Shown here piece by piece: positions 35,587 to 43,843 of a stretch of DNA of 64,000 bases; the stretch's first letter is position 1; each line of letters starts with the position of its first letter. Under the pieces are notes generated by a model. That model saw only the letters and a program-made list of their open reading frames with translations, was not told the DNA's origin and did no database searches. Source of the stretch: Kitasatospora fiedleri. GTDB lineage: Bacteria; Actinomycetota; Actinomycetes; Streptomycetales; Streptomycetaceae. Where the stretch lies: NCBI RefSeq assembly GCF_948472415.1, contig NZ_OX419519.1:7593001-7657000 (forward strand), given 5' to 3'. A program made the translations under genes and the position numbers.

Positions 35587-36633
35587 TCAGATCCGGCGGA
35601 TGGTGCTGATGCTCAGCGCGTCGACCGCCATGGTGCGGACCGGGGCGCCGGGCTTCGGCGCGTGCACCACCATGCCGTTGCCGATGTACATGGCGACGTG
35701 GTCCTGGGCGCCGTGCACGTTGTAGATCACCAGGTCGCCGGGCTGGGCGTTGTGCCAGTCGCGGCCCACGCTGCTGCCCGCGTGCGCCTGCTCCTGCGAG
35801 GTGCGCGGCAGGTGCACGCCGGCCTGGGCGTACGCGTACACCATCAGCCCGGAGCAGTCGAAGCTGCTCGGCCCCTCGGCGCCCCAGACGTACGGCTTGC
35901 CCCGCTGGGCGAGCGCGCTGTTCACGGCGGACTGGGCGGCACCGCTGGAAGCCTTGGGCAGGTTGGCGACGTCCAACCGGTCGACGCCGCGCGAGGCGGT
36001 GCCCCCGTTGTCCGCGAGGATCGCCGCACGGTCGGCGGCGCCGAGCTGGTTGAGCAGCCGCTGCGACTCGGCGAGCTTGGACTGCACCTCGCTCTTGGTG
36101 TCGTTCAGCGTCCTGGTCTCGGTGTCCAGCTCGGCCAGGATCGACGAGGTCTCCTGCTTCTGCTGGTCCAGGCGGCGCTGCTGGTCCTTGAGCGCCTTGA
36201 GGATCTCGCTCTGGGTGCCGGCGGCCTGGTTGAAGGAGGACGCCTTGGTGAGGTACTGGTCCGGGTCCGCGGAGAGCATCAGCTGCATCGACGGGTCGAC
36301 GCCGCCCTGCCGGTACTCGTCGGCCGCCACCTCGGCCAGCCCCGAGGCCAGCTCGGTCAGCTGCTCCTGGCTGCGGGCCACCTGGTCCTGCAACTGGCCG
36401 GCCTGCTGGCGCAGCTGGTCGGCCCGCTCCTTGGCCCCGTTGTACTTCTCGGTGGCCTGCTCCATCTCGCCGGTGAGCTTGTCGACCTGGGCCTTCACCT
36501 CGTCCTTGGACGGCTGGGCGGGCGCCGCGTGCGCACCGGCCTGGGCCGAGAGGGCGACCACGGTCGCGGCGGCACCCGTGAGCACGGTCACCCGCGCTCG
36601 GCTCGGCTGCTTGGGGCGGCGGTGGGAGGCCAT
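35587..36633 (-). CDS. Secreted NlpC/P60 (C40) peptidoglycan endopeptidase
   Basis: 348 residues. A signal peptide (basic start MASHRRPKQPSRAR, hydrophobic core, cut near AGAHAAPA) is followed by a long coiled coil (residues about 42-190, rich in Gln/Glu/Lys/Leu). The C-terminal NlpC/P60 domain has catalytic Cys in SSFDCSGLMVYAYAQAG, His in AQDHVAMYIGNG and the third polar residue in VVHAPKPG. It cleaves peptidoglycan stem peptides outside the membrane, as RipA-like enzymes do. The coiled coil probably autoinhibits or docks to partners. ATG 36633 is preceded by a purine-rich leader. Confidence 0.92.
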   Translation of the reverse strand: MASHRRPKQPSRARVTVLTGAAATVVALSAQAGAHAAPAQPSKDEVKAQVDKLTGEMEQATEKYNGAKERADQLRQQAGQLQDQVARSQEQLTELASGLAEVAADEYRQGGVDPSMQLMLSADPDQYLTKASSFNQAAGTQSEILKALKDQQRRLDQQKQETSSILAELDTETRTLNDTKSEVQSKLAESQRLLNQLGAADRAAILADNGGTASRGVDRLDVANLPKASSGAAQSAVNSALAQRGKPYVWGAEGPSSFDCSGLMVYAYAQAGVHLPRTSQEQAHAGSSVGRDWHNAQPGDLVIYNVHGAQDHVAMYIGNGMVVHAPKPGAPVRTMAVDALSISTIRRI

Positions 36634-36963
36634 CCGAGGTTCCTTCTTCCGGTTCTGCCAGGCGAACTCTTCGTTCTTCGTTCTTCGTTCGAGTGATCGT
36701 CCGAAGACGGGTTCGATGCCAGACCGTAATGAAAACCCGGCTCCGCGTCCACTCCTCCCCTCCGAACCCGGCAGGGAGAGGAAGGGCTGACTGTATGTCA
36801 GCCCGGCGGCGACGCCTCGACAGGGGACAGGTGGTATGTCACATGTGGCAGCTAGGGTGACTGGGCGCACCGCCGCGTGGGGGTCGGACTCCCCTGAGCA
36901 GGGCCAACGCGGCGCCGCCACCCCGGGGCGGGGCGAGCGGACAGCGCGGCGCAGAATGGCTCC
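36634..36963. other. Leader region of the NlpC/P60 gene with hairpin and TTCGTTC repeat
   Basis: 330 bp between divergent genes. It contains a TTCGTTCTTCGTTCTTCG repeat at about 36670-36690 and a perfect hairpin GGGCTGAC-TGTAT-GTCAGCCC at 36784-36804. Cell-wall hydrolase genes in streptomycetes often have c-di-AMP (ydaO) riboswitches; I looked for the conserved core here and could not find it. Confidence 0.5.
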
Positions 36964-37749
36964 GTGCTCGAACTGACCACGGAGGAGCGACTCCGCACCG
37001 CCACCGACGACGACAGCGTGCTGGTCTGGGCCGCGCAGGGCCTCACCGGCGGCGCCCGCGCCTGGACCTCCGCCTCCGGCCGGGCCGTCGCCGTCGCCTC
37101 GCCCGCGCTCTCCGGACGCGACCGGATCGCCGTCCGTGGGCCCGTCGCCGAACTGCTGCCGCTGCTGGACGAGGTGATGGCCCTGGTCGGCCCGAGCTAC
37201 CGCCCGTTCGGGGACGCCGAACTGCTCGCGGAGCTCTGCGCGCGCCACGACGGGCTGGAGCCGCGCGGGCGGTTCGGCTGGATGCAGCGCGACGGGACCG
37301 GCGCTCCGCCGCTCGGTGCCGGTGCGGCGGGTGGTGGGGGTGGCGCGTACTGGCTGGCTCCCGACGAGTCGGACGAGGCCGCCGAGCTGATCGACCGTCA
37401 CTTCCCCGCCTCGTACGCCCACCCGCACCGGCCGGGCGTCCGTGCCTGGGCGGGCGTCCGCGACGATGCCGGGCGGCTCACGGCGCTCGCCGCCGACGCG
37501 TGGCCCGCCCCGACGGTCGGCCTGCTCGCCGGTGTGGTCAGCGACCCCGTGCACGGGCGCGGACGCGGGCACGCGGCGGCGGCCTGCCGACTGGTGCTCG
37601 GCGAGGTCCTGGCGCGGTCGCCGCGCGCGGCGCTGATGGTGGACGACTGGAACGCGCCGGCGATCGGGCTCTACCGGCGGCTCGGCCTCGACCACCGGTT
37701 CCTCGGCGCGGCGGCGCAGCGCGGGGCCGGCGCGGCGGCGGTGCACTGA
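36964..37749 (+). CDS. GNAT-family N-acetyltransferase
   Basis: 261 residues. The C-terminal GNAT domain has GVVSDPVHGRGRGHAAAACR (acetyl-CoA loop), and WNAPAIGLYRRLGLDHRF closes the fold. The N-terminal half, with DESDEAAELIDRHFPASY, is of the type paired with this domain in actinobacterial proteins. A GTG start at 36964 lacks a clear ribosome site and may be leaderless. Substrate unknown. Confidence 0.82.
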   Translation: MLELTTEERLRTATDDDSVLVWAAQGLTGGARAWTSASGRAVAVASPALSGRDRIAVRGPVAELLPLLDEVMALVGPSYRPFGDAELLAELCARHDGLEPRGRFGWMQRDGTGAPPLGAGAAGGGGGAYWLAPDESDEAAELIDRHFPASYAHPHRPGVRAWAGVRDDAGRLTALAADAWPAPTVGLLAGVVSDPVHGRGRGHAAAACRLVLGEVLARSPRAALMVDDWNAPAIGLYRRLGLDHRFLGAAAQRGAGAAAVH

Positions 37750-37815
37750 CGGGAAGGCGGGTCCCGCCCGGGCGCGGTGCCGGAACTTGTCACCCGCGGT
37801 CGCTAGCGTGTTCGC

Positions 37816-38666
37816 ATGACCGATGCCGAGCACGATCTGCGCCGTCTGCTGCCCAGTGGGGACCCGAGTACCGTCGCCGGACTGCTGCCTGCCGGACGCC
37901 TGGTCAGCCCCCGGCAGGGAGGGGAGGAGGCGGCGCCGGCGCTCTGGCTGAGCGACGGGCCGGCGCCGCTCGGGCTGTGGAGAAGCTCCACCGGGAGCAC
38001 CCGCGCAGCGGGCTGTGGCCGCTGCTGCTCGCGCCGCTGCGGGTCGGGGACGAGGAGTTCCGGCCCTGGGCGACGGGCGAACTCGACACCGTCTCCGCCA
38101 GCGAACCCGACTGGTACGACCCGGCCGCGCTGCTGCGCACCGGCTGGGAGTACTCCACGGTCGTGGACTCCGACGGCGAGCCGCTCGACCCGGACGAGAT
38201 GTCCGAACTCGGGCGGTCCGTCGCCCCGTTCCTCGACGGCTGGCCCGGCACCGCGCCCGCGGCCGAGCACACCGGCGACCCCGACGGGGCGGCCCGTGCG
38301 CTCGCCCGGGAGCTGCTCGCGGGCAACGCGCACCTGCGGATCGGCCTGGTCGCCGCGGCGAGCGGGGCGGAGGCGCTGACCGCCTGCGGCTGGTCGGGCC
38401 CGGTCAACCACGAGGACGACATCGCCAAGGTGTCCGCCGTCCTGCTGGACTGGGAGCGCCGCTACGGCACCCGGCTGGTCCAGGTCGGCTTCGCGGAGCT
38501 GGAGTTGAGCGTGGCCGCCCCGCCCGGCGACGAGCGGAGCGCGCTGCGGATCGCCGCCGAGCACCTGGCGTTCTGCCCCGACAACATCTTCCAGGGCGCG
38601 GGCACGCTCACGGAGTACGCGCTCGGGCTGGTCGGAGCCGCGCAGTGGTCCTTCTGGTGGGACTGA
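37816..38666 (+). pseudogene. DUF4253-like protein, frameshifted as read
   Basis: Starts MTDAEHDLRRLLPSG at ATG 37816. The first frame reads to APLGLW at 37980 and continues in the next frame as EKLHREHPRSGLWPLLLAPL. One G restored at 37979-37980 (TGGGAGAAG) gives 283 residues. The C-terminal part (ALTACGWSGPVNHEDDIAKV through WERRYGTRLVQVGFAELELS, then AEHLAFCPDNIFQG) matches the DUF4253 pattern. Function unknown. The shift is probably a consensus error. Confidence 0.75.
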
Positions 38667-38878
38667 CGGGCGTCCGCCGCTGGTGCGTTCCCCGGGAGAA
38701 CGTCAACTCCGGTTGATCAAGCCCCACTCGTGCGAGCGAAGAATCGCACAAGGATTCGCTCCGGCGGGTGGTTTGGCCTCCGCAGCGCCGAGTTCCCGCC
38801 TCCACGGACCCTAGGGTTGCCGACAAGACGGGGACGGAGCGGTACGGATCGGGCCGAAAAGCCCAGGGGGAGCAGACC

Positions 38879-40294
38879 ATGACGGAAAGCACGCGGACGG
38901 GCACCGGCGGATCGGGAACAGGCTCGGTGCTCCGCCGCACCCTGGGCGAACAGCGGATCGCCCTGGTCGCCTGGCGGCTGCTGGTGCTGCAGAACGCGCA
39001 CCCGGCGGTCGCCGCCGGGGTCAGCCAACTGTCGACCTACCGCAGCCACCCGTGGCGGCGGATCGAGCACACCATGGACAGCGGTCGACGCCTGTTCTCC
39101 GCCGACCGGGAAGCCCTGCACCTGGAGGTCCAACGACTCGCACGGAGCCATCGCCGGATCGCCGGGGTCGACGACCGGGGCCGTCCCTACACCGCGCTCG
39201 ACCCCGCCGTCCGGGTCTGGGTGCTGGTGACGCTGTACGAGGCGATGACCGCCCTCCACGCGCTCGCCGGGCGCCCGCTGCGCCCCGCCCAACTGGACCG
39301 GCTCTACCGGGAGTTCCGCACGGTCTGCGCCGCCTTCGAGCTCCCCGACGAACTGTTCCCGCCCACCGCCGCCGACGTGCCCGGATACATCAGCGCCACC
39401 ATCCGGGACACCCTGGAGTTCACCGAAGCGGCCCAGGACATGCTGTACACCGTCCTGACCCGCGCGCCGGCCCCGCGCCGCCTCGGCCGACTCCGCCCCG
39501 TCTGGCCGCTGCTGCGCAGACTCGTCGCCCGCTTCCTGACCACGCTCACCCTGGCCGACCTGCCACCGGAGTTCCGCGCCAAGTTCGGCCTGCCGCGCAG
39601 CCGGGGCGCGGCCGTGCTCTCCTGGGTCGTCCACCGCGGCGCCCGGGCGGTGGCGCTCCAACTGCCGGACCGGCTGCGCTACCGCACGCTGTCGGACGGC
39701 GGGCGGGCCCGACCACAGCAGGCCAGGGCGCCGCGCCCGGCGCGCACCCTGCACCGGGACAACCGGCCGGTACGGATGGCCGCGTTCTACCGCCAGGTGA
39801 TGGACCAGACCGGGGACGGACGGCTGACCTCGGCCGACTTCCAGGCGATGGCCCACAACATCTGCTGGCCGCTGGAGCTCGACCAGACCGGTGAGTCCGC
39901 CGTGTACGCCGCCTTCGACACCTGGTGGCACCACCTGCTGGCCACCATGGACGCCGACGGCAACGGCGAGATCTCCTGCGAGGAGTTCGTCACCGCGATG
40001 CTCGCCGGCATCGACCGGGACCCGGACTACCTGGACCAGGGCCTGCACGTCGCCGTCCGCGCCATGTTCCGCGCCGCCGACCTCGACCACAGCGGCCTGC
40101 TGGACGCCGAGGAGTACCGCACCCTGTTCGGCGGCTCCCGGGTCCATCCCGCCGAACTGACCCACGGCTTCCGCCAACTGGACACCGACGGGGACGGACA
40201 GATCACCGAGGAGGAGTTCGTGAGGGGATTCACCGAGTTCTTCACCGCCCGGACGGAGAGCACCGCCGGCACCCAACTGCTGGGTCGACCATGA
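38879..40294 (+). CDS. DUF2236 (MpaB/Lcp-like oxygenase fold) protein fused to four EF-hands
   Basis: 471 residues. Residues about 20-200 resemble DUF2236, the family of latex-clearing protein and MpaB (LQNAHPAVAAGVSQLSTYRS, RLFSADREA, VWVLVTLYEAMTALHAL). In relatives the last motif normally reads WVHAT; here the His is replaced (WVLVT), so heme or metal binding is doubtful. Residues about 300-455 carry four calcium loops: DQTGDGRLTSAD (309-320), DADGNGEISCEE (358-369), DLDHSGLLDAEE (401-412) and DTDGDGQITEEE (435-446), calerythrin-like. The fusion implies Ca2+ control or a structural reuse. ATG 38879 follows GGGGGAG. Confidence 0.8.
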   Translation: MTESTRTGTGGSGTGSVLRRTLGEQRIALVAWRLLVLQNAHPAVAAGVSQLSTYRSHPWRRIEHTMDSGRRLFSADREALHLEVQRLARSHRRIAGVDDRGRPYTALDPAVRVWVLVTLYEAMTALHALAGRPLRPAQLDRLYREFRTVCAAFELPDELFPPTAADVPGYISATIRDTLEFTEAAQDMLYTVLTRAPAPRRLGRLRPVWPLLRRLVARFLTTLTLADLPPEFRAKFGLPRSRGAAVLSWVVHRGARAVALQLPDRLRYRTLSDGGRARPQQARAPRPARTLHRDNRPVRMAAFYRQVMDQTGDGRLTSADFQAMAHNICWPLELDQTGESAVYAAFDTWWHHLLATMDADGNGEISCEEFVTAMLAGIDRDPDYLDQGLHVAVRAMFRAADLDHSGLLDAEEYRTLFGGSRVHPAELTHGFRQLDTDGDGQITEEEFVRGFTEFFTARTESTAGTQLLGRP

Positions 40295-40586
40295 CGGCAC
40301 GGCCCTGAGCCGTGACGTCGGTGCCGGTACTGCCGCAGGCGCGGGCGGCGGTGCTGGTCGGGGCCGGGTGCGGAGACCACCCCGGGTGGGCAGCTCCTTG
40401 ACAACTGGAGAGAGTGTGAACCGCCGGTCGGGCGGATCGAGGAACTGGTGCGGCCCAGGACCCGGCCGCCGAGGCCGCCGTCGCGGCGCTCAGCGCCAGG
40501 ACCGGCCACGGCTGCGTGCCGTACGACTTCCTCGCGTACGGCGGCAGCCGCAGCCGGGCGGACTTCCCTCGAACTCGCCCGCCCGG

Positions 40587-41609
40587 TCAGACCGGCTTCG
40601 CCACCGCCTGTAGCAACTGGTTGGTGGCCGCCAGCACCTCGCCACCGGACCGCGTTCCCAGCGGGCGGCGCAGTTCGGCGACCTCCGGGTCGGCCGCCGA
40701 CACGGTGAGGGTGTAGGGGACGGGGCCGGTGATGTTCTGGTCGGCGTCGGTCCGCGGGGTCAGCCCGGCGGCCAGCGCCGGTGCGTCGACGCCGGGGCAC
40801 AGCGCCGCGGCGGGCAGCACCACGTGGGCGGTCGCGCCGCCGTCGGTGATCAGCCAGCCCCGGCCGTCGGGAGTGTGCGCGGCGCCGCCCACCGTGGTGG
40901 GCAGCCCGTAGGCGGCGGCCACCACCCCGTTCGGGCCCTCGATCTCGACCGCAACGCCCGCGCTGCCCAGCGGTGCGGCGAGCGCCAGCGGGGTGTCCGA
41001 GCCGGAGCCGAGTTCCAGGTCGAAGACGAACTCACCGGGTCGGTCGGCGTCCAGCCGCTGGTAGCCGTAGGAGGCGAAGCGCAGCCAGGGGCCGGTGGGT
41101 TTCCCGGCGGACTCCCCGGCGGGGAGTGCGTCGGAGGTGGTCGGGAAGCGGTGGTAGCCGTGCTGCCCGCACTTGCTGCCGGCGAACGTCCCGCCGCCGG
41201 GAAGTGCCTGGTCGGCGGTGGGACGGGGGCTACCAGGGCGGGTGCCCGGGGACGCGATCTGCGGGGTGTGCGCCCGGTTCGGGCCGAACAGCAGTCCGCC
41301 GACCACCAGGAGGACGATCAGCACACCGAGCACCGCCGTCCAGCGCTCGCCCCGGCTGAGCGTGCGGAACCGGGTACCGAACCGTCCGGAGCCGGAGCGG
41401 CGGGTGCGGCGGGCGCGGGCCGGGCCGTCCTGGGACCAGCGGCGGCCACCCGGGTCGACCGGAGGCTCGTGGCGCCAGCGCTCGCTGAGCATCCTGGTCC
41501 GGGCGGACGGCTCGCTCACGGTGGCGGAGCGGATGAACTCCTCGTCCAGGACCAGACCTTCGAACGGGTCCGGAGGTTCGACGGCATCGGGCGGGCGGCG
41601 GTCGGGCAT
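40587..41609 (-). CDS. SCO2583/SCO2584-type N-terminal domain membrane protein
   Basis: 340 residues. The cytoplasmic N-terminus (DPFEGLVLDEEFIRSATVSE through RMLSERW) has the motif shared by SCO2583/SCO2584-type proteins; SCO2584 belongs to the streptomycete spore-wall complex. One transmembrane helix (TAVLGVLIVLLVVGGLLF, residues about 90-108) follows, then an extracellular domain of about 225 residues with two cysteines. Link to the spore wall is inference from the N-terminal motif; the spore-wall cluster itself is not here. Confidence 0.72.
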   Translation of the reverse strand: MPDRRPPDAVEPPDPFEGLVLDEEFIRSATVSEPSARTRMLSERWRHEPPVDPGGRRWSQDGPARARRTRRSGSGRFGTRFRTLSRGERWTAVLGVLIVLLVVGGLLFGPNRAHTPQIASPGTRPGSPRPTADQALPGGGTFAGSKCGQHGYHRFPTTSDALPAGESAGKPTGPWLRFASYGYQRLDADRPGEFVFDLELGSGSDTPLALAAPLGSAGVAVEIEGPNGVVAAAYGLPTTVGGAAHTPDGRGWLITDGGATAHVVLPAAALCPGVDAPALAAGLTPRTDADQNITGPVPYTLTVSAADPEVAELRRPLGTRSGGEVLAATNQLLQAVAKPV

Positions 41610-41720
41610 TGCGCCAGTATGCCCGCCGGGAGTGTCGTCGCGGGGCTATGTTCTGGATCACGGACGCGGCAGACCCGGGAAGGCCCCGGTGCGGCCCGCC
41701 GTCCGGGAAGGGCGACCGCC

Positions 41721-42071
41721 GTGCCGCAGATCCTGATCGACCACTCGCCGGGCCTGGACTTCGACGCCACGGGCTTCGCCAAGGAGGTGCACCAGCTGAT
41801 TCCCGCCGTCGTCGACACCCGGGTGGAGGACTGCAAGACGCTGGTGCGCGAGGCTGCGCAGCACCTGGTCGGCGACGGTGCGTCGACGGAGGCGGTGGTG
41901 CTGGTCGAGATCAAGCTCCTGGCCGGTCGCAGCGCCGAGATCCGGAGCGCGCTCACCGCCCGGGTGACGGAGCTGCTGCGCGCGTACGTCCGGGTGCCCG
42001 CCGCGTTCTGCGTGGAGGTCACCGAACTCGACCGGGAGACGTACGTGTTCGTGCAGCACCCCGGACAGTGA
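41721..42071 (+). CDS. 5-carboxymethyl-2-hydroxymuconate isomerase-like tautomerase
   Basis: 116 residues beginning (f)M-PQILIDHSPGLD: after Met removal Pro-1 is N-terminal, the catalytic base of the tautomerase superfamily. VDTRVEDCKTLVREA and VLVEIKLLAGRSAEIRSAL fit the CHMI branch, and TELDRETYVFVQH is near the end. No aromatic-degradation genes are nearby. GTG 41721 with GGGAAGG upstream; divergent from the membrane protein. Confidence 0.83.
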   Translation: MPQILIDHSPGLDFDATGFAKEVHQLIPAVVDTRVEDCKTLVREAAQHLVGDGASTEAVVLVEIKLLAGRSAEIRSALTARVTELLRAYVRVPAAFCVEVTELDRETYVFVQHPGQ

Positions 42072-42213
42072 GGGCCGAGGAGTAGGACCGAGGGAGTGGG
42101 GGTCGGCGCCCGCCGGGCGGTAGCCGTGGCGGCGACGGCGGGGGTGGCGCCGATGGCGGGGCCGGGGTGGATGTGAGAGCCGAAGATGGGGGGATGGCCA
42201 GGACGGCGGGGCG

Positions 42214-42771
42214 TCAGAGTCCGGGAGTGGATTCGTCGAAGAGTAGGCAGCGGGCCCGGTGATTCAGGTCGAGGGTGCGTCCGGAGACCACCTGGCGGCC
42301 CTGTTCGTCCACCTCCCGGGCGGTGTGGTGGATGCCCTTCGCGCGGCTCAGGTCGGGGACGCGGGCGGTGCGGTCCGGGTAGCCGCTGTCCGGGATGAAG
42401 ATCAGGTAATCCCAGTCGCGGGCCGGGTTGTGCACGGTGGAGCAGGAGTTGGGCGACAGGCGGATGGTGGCGAAGTCCTTGTCGTTGGCCACCGCGGAGC
42501 GACCGAACCCGAGTGCCCCGGTGCGGGGCAGGTCCAGCCGGGGGGTGGTGACGCCGCGCTTCGCCTGCTGGAACACCCAGATCTCGCCGTTCTGCTGTCC
42601 GTTGTAATCCTCGCGCTCATAGAGGCAGAACGCGTCGGCGGGGCAGGCCGCGACGCCGTGCCCGCGCGCCAGGTGGGCGCCGGACCGCTGGGTGGTGGCC
42701 GCCCCTGCGGGGCTCGCGGCGGCGGCCAGGACCAGTAGTCCGACCGCCGCGCAAGTGATCATCTTCTCCAT
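42214..42771 (-). CDS. Secreted peptidase inhibitor I36-family protein
   Basis: 185 residues. The signal peptide (MEKMITCAAVGLLVLAAAAS, cut near PAGAA) is followed by a beta/gamma-crystallin-like domain of the I36/SMI type: CPADAFCLYEREDYNGQ, VANDKDFATIRLSPNSCSTV and DLNHRARCLLFDE. The family includes the Streptomyces metalloproteinase inhibitor SMI. The target protease is unknown. ATG 42771 chosen; ATG 42762 is an alternative. Confidence 0.78.
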   Translation of the reverse strand: MEKMITCAAVGLLVLAAAASPAGAATTQRSGAHLARGHGVAACPADAFCLYEREDYNGQQNGEIWVFQQAKRGVTTPRLDLPRTGALGFGRSAVANDKDFATIRLSPNSCSTVHNPARDWDYLIFIPDSGYPDRTARVPDLSRAKGIHHTAREVDEQGRQVVSGRTLDLNHRARCLLFDESTPGL

Positions 42772-43288
42772 GCCCCGCCCAACGAGCCCCGGCCGGGCCG
42801 GGTACGCGCCCGCCCGCCTTTCGTGACGGACCGTCACTCGGCCGGTGGATCTTGATACTCAACGTGACGATTTGGCGTTGAAGCGTCACTCGGGAGCTGC
42901 CGAATTCACCTGGCGAACAGACGAACAACAGGCGTTGGTGTCGAGCAAGGGCGCGGGCGGGGCGGTGGACGGGATTCGGCGCCGCGTCGCGGAGCAGCCC
43001 CACGAGGGGCCCGCCACCTTGACCGTGGAGGGGGACTTGGCGGACGAGTTCCCGGTGTGTGTCGTCGGGGTCGGGGCGTGGTCGGGCGGTGGTAGGTGGG
43101 TGCGGCGGGGGCTCGTGGGTGGGGTTGCTTGTGCCGCTGCTCGGGGCATGTCTATGTTGGGCGGGAGTTCGACCGTTCGGCAGGATGCAAGAAGAGGTGC
43201 AGCGGCACGATGTGTGGCCCCCGCCCGGCAGCGTGGTACGGGAGCGGAGCCGGTTCCCCCGGCGCTCCGCGGGCGAAGGAGGCGTGAG
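42772..43288. other. Promoter region of tap-tpg with short palindromes
   Basis: 517 bp between divergent genes. It has the palindrome TGACGG-A-CCGTCA at about 42824-42836, two copies of CGTCACTCGG, and GTGACG...GCGTCAC spaced about 13 bp. A frame is open through it into tap, but without family features. The related half-sites suggest a regulator of tap or of the I36-type gene. Confidence 0.45.
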
Positions 43289-43780
43289 GTGACCGGCACC
43301 CCGGACGCCATCGGCGCCCTGCTCGGAACCGGCCCCCGGCGGGTCGTCCCGCTCCCCGAACCGGCCGAACGCGAACGCCTGCGGGTGGCGTACGGGCTGG
43401 CGAAGTCCGAGACCGCACAGGCCCTCGGGATCAGCGCGAGCACGCTCACCGCCTGGGAACAGGGCCGTCGCGACCCGCAGGGCGAGGGCCGGGCGGCGTA
43501 CGCGCGCCTGCTGGAGGGCATCGCCGCGCAGTTGGCGGCGGAGCTTCCGGTGGAAACGCTGCCGGAGAGGGAAGCGCAGGCGGAGGCCGGGGCGGTTGAG
43601 CAGCAGGCGGTGATGCTCGATCAGCGCCCGGACGGTTCGCTGGTGATGGCTGACGCCGCGCCGTGCGTGCAGTGCGGGCAGCCGTCGGTGTACCGCGCGC
43701 AGGGGCGGCCCATGCACCTCGGGGGCTTCTGCCGTCCGCCGGTGCCCGGGCCGTGCCCGCCCCCGTCCCTGTACCCGTAG
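43289..43780 (+). CDS. tap: Telomere-associated protein Tap, N-terminal part (HTH)
   Basis: 163 residues as read. An XRE-like helix-turn-helix (LRVAYGLAKSETAQALGISA through LTAWEQGRRDPQGEG) lies at residues about 31-70, followed by a four-Cys-like segment (APCVQCGQPSVYRAQGRPMH, then LGGFC). GTG 43289 follows GAAGGAGG by 6 nt. The frame stops at TAG 43778-43780 inside the proline-rich linker, and the rest of Tap resumes at about 43844 in the same frame. A linker-like sequence (VPAPVPVPVAATAPVPARSP) is open in another frame between them, so two compensating indels are likely. Tap recruits the terminal protein to telomere 3' overhangs. Confidence 0.75.
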   Translation: MTGTPDAIGALLGTGPRRVVPLPEPAERERLRVAYGLAKSETAQALGISASTLTAWEQGRRDPQGEGRAAYARLLEGIAAQLAAELPVETLPEREAQAEAGAVEQQAVMLDQRPDGSLVMADAAPCVQCGQPSVYRAQGRPMHLGGFCRPPVPGPCPPPSLYP

Positions 43781-43843
43781 CTGCCACTGCGCCCGTGCCG
43801 GCCCGGAGCCCGCCCCCGCCCCGCGAGGTCGCGCGGGGCCGAG

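Noticed and set aside
36634..36963. Possible c-di-AMP (ydaO) riboswitch upstream of the NlpC/P60 gene
   Set aside because: Expected from other streptomycete cell-wall hydrolase genes, but the conserved core and its 3' segment were not found; only a simple hairpin and a short repeat are visible.
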